DNA from: DASQPR01 sp963836785
GTDB lineage: Bacteria; Actinomycetota; Actinomycetes; Mycobacteriales; Micromonosporaceae
Direction: 5' to 3'
Length of the DNA: 64,000 nt
NCBI GenBank assembly: GCA_963836785.1
Contig: CAWIKW010000002.1
Coordinates: 372,001-436,000, forward strand
Below the pieces are notes generated by a model. The model saw nothing but the letters and a program-made list of their open reading frames with translations. It was not told the DNA's origin and did no database searches. The first letter of the stretch is position 1, and every line of letters begins with the position of its first letter. The position numbers and the translations under genes are program-made. This document shows, piece by piece, positions 59,997 to 64,000 of this stretch.

Positions 59997-61595
59997 TCAG
60001 GATGGGAGCAGGCGAAGGGCGAGGAAGAAGTCGACCCGGTCCTCGAAGCGACTCAGATCCCGGCCGGTCAGTTGCTCGACGCGCTGCAGTCGGTACCGGA
60101 GGGTGTTGACGTGTACGTGCATCTGCTCGGCGCACCGCTGCCACGACCCAGCGCAGCTGAGGAAGGTATCCAGCGTCGCTATGAGGTCGGCGTTGTGGCT
60201 CCGGTCGTACTCGGCGAGCGGACCGAGCAACCGGCTGCGGAACGATTGCCGAGCGTCCGCTCCTACGCTCGCCAGCAGTAGGACATGGGATGCGAGATCG
60301 GCACTGGCCACCACCGCGGTGGGTTCGCTGAGGACGCTTGCCGCGTGATGGGTGTGCCGCGCCTGTACCGCCGCACCGGGTAGAGCGGCGGCGCCGTCCG
60401 CGGGGCCGCTGACTCCGATGGCCAGCCGCTGGGTGCGCAGGCCGGGTGCCAGGGACTGAGCCGCCGTCCGCAATGCCTCGATCGTCTCGCGTTCCTGCTC
60501 GGGCTTCACCGCAAGCACCGCCATCGCCGCGTCCGGGATCCGCCCGACCGTGGCGTGTGCGGACAACGGCCGTACCAGCTCGTCGAGGAGGTAGGTCGCG
60601 AGCTTGGCGGGTGCGGGGCCGACGCCCTGCTCGATGAGGCTGGCCGTGGCAACGAGATAGGTGGCGTCCGGGGAGAGCCGGCAGGCGCGCATGGCCGCGC
60701 GCAGGTCGGACGGCTCGTCGGGGCTGGCGAGCATGCGCATGAGCTGCGCGGCGAGCCGCCGTTCCGCGCGGCGCCCCTCGTCGAATTGCGCGCGTTCCAG
60801 GGTGACGAGGCTGAGCAACTCGTCGGTCACCGCCGACAGCGCGGGCGGTTGCGCTGCCCGGTTGGTCGGCGACTCCCGGCTGTCGCTACGCAGCGGCGGC
60901 CCTTCGCACACCAGGCACCAGGCGGCGAGCCGGTGCTCGGGTCGGCCTGCCACCGGCAGCAGGAGGAAGTCGCGACCGTCGACCTCGGCCGCGCTGGGCA
61001 GCCGATCGGCGAGAAGGAAGCTGCGGGTCAGCCGTTGGGCGACAGTGGCCGGCAGGGGCCCGGTGCCGGCGATGATCCGGCCGGTGGTCGAGCACACCCA
61101 GCATGAGACGGCCAGCTCGCCCGCGACCGACGGGAGCAGGTCGGCCAACCGTGCGCCGCGGGCCATCGCCGAGACGAGCCCGCGCTGCCGGTCAAGCAGT
61201 GTGGCCAGCCCGCTCGCGCGCTGCGACATGATCGATTGACTTACCTGTTCGGTGATCGACCGAAATGAGACGTCCACCGGCACCCGGAACAGGACCAGTC
61301 CGTGCCGGCGGCAGGCGTCAATGAGGTCGGGCGGTATGCCGCCGAGGGCGGCCTCACCGGCGCCGATCGCGGCGACGCCGAGCTTGGCGAGGTTCGCCGC
61401 GAATGCGTCTGAATCCGATGGGTCATGACGCCACATGAGCCCGGTGAGGACCAGTTCATCGCCGGACAGATACCTCGTCGGGTCGAGCAGGTCAGTCGTA
61501 TATACCCGCTGTACCGGCCGGTCGAGATCTTCATCCGTGCCGGTCAGCAAGGAGAGTCGCAGGTTGGGCAGGTCCAGTACCTCACGCAGTCGCAT
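59997..61595 (-). CDS. PucR-family transcriptional regulator
   Basis: A 532-residue PucR regulator. The N-terminal PucR ligand domain begins MRLREVLDLPNLRLSLLTGT and includes GDELVLTGLMW. The C-terminal helix-turn-helix (last 60 residues) reads NTLRYRLQRVEQLTGRDLSR. PucR proteins control purine degradation and sense uric-acid-pathway intermediates. It is divergent from the urate genes, with 107 bp between. No clear operator palindrome was found in that gap. Confidence 0.95.
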   Translation of the reverse strand: MRLREVLDLPNLRLSLLTGTDEDLDRPVQRVYTTDLLDPTRYLSGDELVLTGLMWRHDPSDSDAFAANLAKLGVAAIGAGEAALGGIPPDLIDACRRHGLVLFRVPVDVSFRSITEQVSQSIMSQRASGLATLLDRQRGLVSAMARGARLADLLPSVAGELAVSCWVCSTTGRIIAGTGPLPATVAQRLTRSFLLADRLPSAAEVDGRDFLLLPVAGRPEHRLAAWCLVCEGPPLRSDSRESPTNRAAQPPALSAVTDELLSLVTLERAQFDEGRRAERRLAAQLMRMLASPDEPSDLRAAMRACRLSPDATYLVATASLIEQGVGPAPAKLATYLLDELVRPLSAHATVGRIPDAAMAVLAVKPEQERETIEALRTAAQSLAPGLRTQRLAIGVSGPADGAAALPGAAVQARHTHHAASVLSEPTAVVASADLASHVLLLASVGADARQSFRSRLLGPLAEYDRSHNADLIATLDTFLSCAGSWQRCAEQMHVHVNTLRYRLQRVEQLTGRDLSRFEDRVDFFLALRLLPS

Positions 61596-61702
61596 TTCGC
61601 CGCCCTTTTGGAGAAACCTACAAGAAACATACGCCGCAGGTGTGGCCGGTTCGGATCGGACGCCAATATCGGGGCGACGCTCCGGCTGCTCTACTCAAAA
61701 CC

Positions 61703-62248
61703 ATGGGCCTATCGGCGCTGTGCAGGATCAATGACCTCCCGGTCGGAGCGGCGGAGGAGGAACTGCTGTCCTGCTGCGCCTCGCCGGTCTGGGCGCGTGC
61801 GGTGGCCGCGGGCCGGCCGTACCCGGATATTGAGTCGGTGAGCGCCGCGGCGGGTGCGGCGCTGGCGGCGCTGCCGTGGCCGGAGATCGCGCTCGCGTTG
61901 GCCGCCCACCCACGGATCGGCGCACGGCCGTCCGGCCAACACCGCGATGCGGCCTGGTCGCGGCGCGAGCAGGCCGGCGTCGACCATGGCGACGACGCCA
62001 CGCTGGCCGCGCTCGCCGAGGTGAACCGGGCCTACGACGAACGGTTCGGACGCGTCCTACTGATCTTCGCGAGTGGGAAGAGCGGCGCCGAGATGCTGGA
62101 GATCGCGCAAGAACGGCTGCGCAACGATGAGGCGACCGAACGGCGCGTGATCCGCGACGAGCTCGCGAAGATCGTCGCGCTGCGGGTGGAACGGCTGTTG
62201 GACGTCGAGGGGGCGACCAACAGGGTCGAGGGGACGGTCACCGGATGA
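61703..62248 (+). CDS. uraD: OHCU decarboxylase (ureidoimidazoline decarboxylase)
   Basis: A 181-residue enzyme of the 2-oxo-4-hydroxy-4-carboxy-5-ureidoimidazoline decarboxylase family. The conserved His69 (LAAHPRIG) and the FGRVLLIFASGKS block are present. It converts OHCU to S-allantoin, the last step from urate. ATG 61703 is chosen since the upstream in-frame extension to 61640 carries no family residues. Its stop overlaps the uraH ATG (ATGA). Confidence 0.94.
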   Translation: MGLSALCRINDLPVGAAEEELLSCCASPVWARAVAAGRPYPDIESVSAAAGAALAALPWPEIALALAAHPRIGARPSGQHRDAAWSRREQAGVDHGDDATLAALAEVNRAYDERFGRVLLIFASGKSGAEMLEIAQERLRNDEATERRVIRDELAKIVALRVERLLDVEGATNRVEGTVTG

Positions 62249-62556
62249 GCCTGTCCACGCATGTGCTGGACACGGCGCGGGGCGAGCCAGCGGCCGGGGT
62301 GCCGGTGCGGCTGCAGCGGCTCGTTCGCGACAGATGGGCGCCGGTCGCCGACGGGACCACGGATGCCGATGGGCGGCTGCGGGACTGGGTACCGGCGTCG
62401 GACTGGGGCTTGGGCCGGTACCGGCTGGTGTTCGAGACGGGTGGGACCTTCTTCCCGGAGGTCGTGGTCGTCTTCGAAGTGCTCGAACCATCCCGTCCGC
62501 ACCACGTTCCGCTGCTGCTCAGCCCGTACGGCTACACCACCTATCGGGGAACCTGA
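62245..62556 (+). CDS. uraH: 5-hydroxyisourate hydrolase (transthyretin-like)
   Basis: A 103-residue transthyretin-fold enzyme with the N-terminal LSTHVLDTARGEPAAGVPV and the C-terminal YRGT (usually YRGS), the family's catalytic ends. It hydrolyses 5-hydroxyisourate to OHCU between urate oxidase and UraD. Its start overlaps uraD and the urate oxidase ATG follows in 1 bp, so all three are one transcript. Confidence 0.95.
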   Translation: MSLSTHVLDTARGEPAAGVPVRLQRLVRDRWAPVADGTTDADGRLRDWVPASDWGLGRYRLVFETGGTFFPEVVVVFEVLEPSRPHHVPLLLSPYGYTTYRGT

Positions 62557-62557
62557 G

Positions 62558-63415
62558 ATGGGCATCGTCCTTGGCGCCAACCAGTACGGCAAGGCGGAGA
62601 CCCGTCTCGTCCGGGTGGACCGTGACGGCGAGCGGCACACGTTGCGAGATCTCAATGTGAGCGTGGCGCTGCGCGGCGACCTCGAGGGCACGCACCTGAC
62701 CGGCGACAACGCGACCGTCCTGCCGACCGACTCCATGAAGAACACCGTGTACGCCTTCGCGAGGCAGTACGGCGTCGGTCAGGTCGAGGAGTTCGGGTTG
62801 CGCCTGGCCCGGCACTTCGTCGAGTCCCAGCCGAGCATCGACGCGGCCCGGATCGCCATCGAGGAGTACGGCTGGACCCGGCTCGGGCCGCACTCGTTCG
62901 CCCGCGACGGCGGCGAAACGCGGACGGCTGTGCTCACGTACGACGGCCACGCGGCGTCGGCGGTCGGTGGGCTGAAAGGCTTGGTGCTCCTCAACTCCAC
63001 CGACTCGGAGTTCTGGGGCTACCTCAAGGATGCGTATACAACGTTGCCGGAGACCCGCGATCGGATCCTGGCCACGGAGGTGGCCGCACAGTGGCGATTC
63101 GGCGCGCTGCCGGGTGACTGGGCGGATTCGAACGCCGGCGTCCGCGCCGCGCTGATCGAGGCGTTCGTCGACACGTACAGCCTTTCTTTGCAGCAGACGT
63201 TGTACCAGATGGGATTGCGGGTGCTGGAGAAGCGACCGGAGATCGTGGAGGTGCGGCTGAATCTGCCGAACAAGCACCACCTGCTGGTCGATCTGGCGCC
63301 GTTCGGGCTGGACAACCCGAACGAGGTCTTCGTGGCCGCGGACCGACCGTACGGGCTGATCGAGGGCACGGTGCTCCGGGACGATGCGCCCCCGGCCGGG
63401 CTGGCCTGGTGGTGA
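62558..63415 (+). CDS. uox: Urate oxidase (uricase)
   Basis: A 285-residue cofactor-free uricase. The T-fold pattern is VLGANQYGKAETRLVRV, with the substrate-site loop GDNATVLPTDSMKNTVYAFA and LNSTDSEFWGYLKD. It oxidises urate to 5-hydroxyisourate. It completes the urate to allantoin route with uraH and uraD. It ends at a TGA overlapping a GTG that is one possible start of the next gene. Confidence 0.97.
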   Translation: MGIVLGANQYGKAETRLVRVDRDGERHTLRDLNVSVALRGDLEGTHLTGDNATVLPTDSMKNTVYAFARQYGVGQVEEFGLRLARHFVESQPSIDAARIAIEEYGWTRLGPHSFARDGGETRTAVLTYDGHAASAVGGLKGLVLLNSTDSEFWGYLKDAYTTLPETRDRILATEVAAQWRFGALPGDWADSNAGVRAALIEAFVDTYSLSLQQTLYQMGLRVLEKRPEIVEVRLNLPNKHHLLVDLAPFGLDNPNEVFVAADRPYGLIEGTVLRDDAPPAGLAWW

Positions 63416-63417
63416 GC

Positions 63418-64000
63418 ATGGACTTCCTGCAGCCGTCCACCTGGGACGAAGCGCTCGCCGCCAAGGCCGAGCGGCCGGCGGCGGTACCGGTCGCCGGCGG
63501 CACCGACGTGATGGTCGAACTGAACTTCGATCGACGCCGGCCCGAGGCCCTGCTCGATCTCACCCGGGTCGCCTCGCTCGGGGAGTGGGGGAGGGATCGG
63601 GAGCACGTTCGGATCGGGGCTGGCGTCACCTACCAGCGGATCATCGACGAGTTGGGTGCGCAGCTGCCGGGGCTGGCCATGGCGTCGCGGACGGTCGGAT
63701 CGCCGCAGATCCGCAACCGGGGCACGGTGGGCGGCAACCTCGGCTCTGCGTCGCCGGCGGGGGACGCGCATCCACCGCTTATCGCCGGGGATGCGCTGGT
63801 GGAACTCGCGTCGGTGCGCGGTGTTCGCCGGGTACCGGTGGCGGACTTCTTCGATGGCCCCAAGCGCAGTGTGCTGGCGCCCGACGAGCTGATCGCCGCG
63901 ATCCTCGTCGAACCGGCGGGCGGCCCGCAGCAGTTCGCGAAGGTCGGGACCCGCAACGCGATGGTGATCGCGGTGTGTTCCTTCGCGCTGGTGCTCGACG
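63418..64000 (+). CDS. Xanthine dehydrogenase FAD-binding subunit (partial at window end)
   Basis: A frame of 194 codons runs off the right edge. Motifs are those of the molybdopterin dehydrogenase FAD-binding domain: VAGGTDVMVELNFDRRRPEA near residue 24 and TVGSPQIRNRGTVGGNLGSA near residue 96. It would carry the FAD subunit of xanthine dehydrogenase, which produces urate for the genes upstream. ATG 63418 is likely; GTG 63412 overlapping the urate oxidase stop is possible. The molybdenum and iron-sulphur subunits should follow outside the window. Confidence 0.92.
   Translation, partial: MDFLQPSTWDEALAAKAERPAAVPVAGGTDVMVELNFDRRRPEALLDLTRVASLGEWGRDREHVRIGAGVTYQRIIDELGAQLPGLAMASRTVGSPQIRNRGTVGGNLGSASPAGDAHPPLIAGDALVELASVRGVRRVPVADFFDGPKRSVLAPDELIAAILVEPAGGPQQFAKVGTRNAMVIAVCSFALVLD

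Overview
The window is high-GC DNA with many GTG and some TTG starts, short or overlapping gene junctions, twin-arginine and lipobox exports, a PucR regulator, a large LuxR-type ATPase regulator, two luciferase-like (F420-type) oxidoreductases and an F420/FMN split-barrel enzyme. Together these point to a saprophytic actinobacterium (Actinomycetota). The genus cannot be fixed from sequence alone. No rRNA, tRNA, CRISPR array, integrase or insertion sequence was seen. The content reads as a chromosomal mosaic of small catabolic and regulatory modules.

Layout. 1-904: end of a polyamine-type ABC permease pair. 959-3288 (minus): SRPBCC, ArsR, DUF2182 and DUF899 genes in one operon behind a promoter with two palindromic operators. 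3614-5480: a tandem-duplicated small-domain protein, a dead GH3 glycosidase tail and a LacI regulator. 5607-8249: an alpha/beta hydrolase, then an XRE-cupin regulator divergent from azlCD. 8367-13404: a lipoprotein, a Tat-exported phospholipase C and a DUF885 metallohydrolase, with a 17-bp terminator stem between the last two. 13572-17389: a GMC oxidoreductase, a luciferase-like enzyme, a YczE-type membrane protein and a divergent MarR regulator with two perfect GTTGACATGTCAAC operators. 17471-25130: a GbsR/MarR regulator divergent from a peptide-type ABC operon (binding protein, M14 peptidase, two permeases, two ATPases). 25201-31778: a frameshifted amidohydrolase followed by dehydrogenases, SDR, luciferase-like, SnoaL-like and PPOX enzymes. 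31833-32399: a decayed glyoxalase (VOC) locus. 32450-39807: DUF427, a MOSC-reductase-ferredoxin fusion, a flavin amine oxidase, an unknown protein and a GH15 trehalase/glucoamylase-like enzyme. 40029-46630: an arabinoside module (LacI, binding protein, two permeases, GH127). 46670-59834: an anchored esterase, a large LuxR regulator, DUF4242, three lipoproteins, a phosphotransferase, an amidase and a DUF1906/FG-GAP secreted protein. 59997-64000: purine catabolism (PucR, OHCU decarboxylase, HIU hydrolase, urate oxidase, xanthine-dehydrogenase FAD subunit, cut by the window end).

How it works together. The clearest pathways are urate to allantoin (62 kb), uptake and hydrolysis of L-arabinofuranose-containing oligosaccharides (41-46.6 kb) and peptide uptake with an in-operon peptidase (18-25 kb). 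Several regulator-operator pairs can be read directly from perfect palindromes in divergent promoters. Three loci are visibly decaying: the GH3 tail, the amidohydrolase frameshift and the VOC remnant. I found no obviously new defence or mobile system. The less explained parts are the lipoprotein cluster behind the LuxR ATPase, the SDR lacking its tyrosine, and the unknown 164-residue protein coupled to the GH15 gene.
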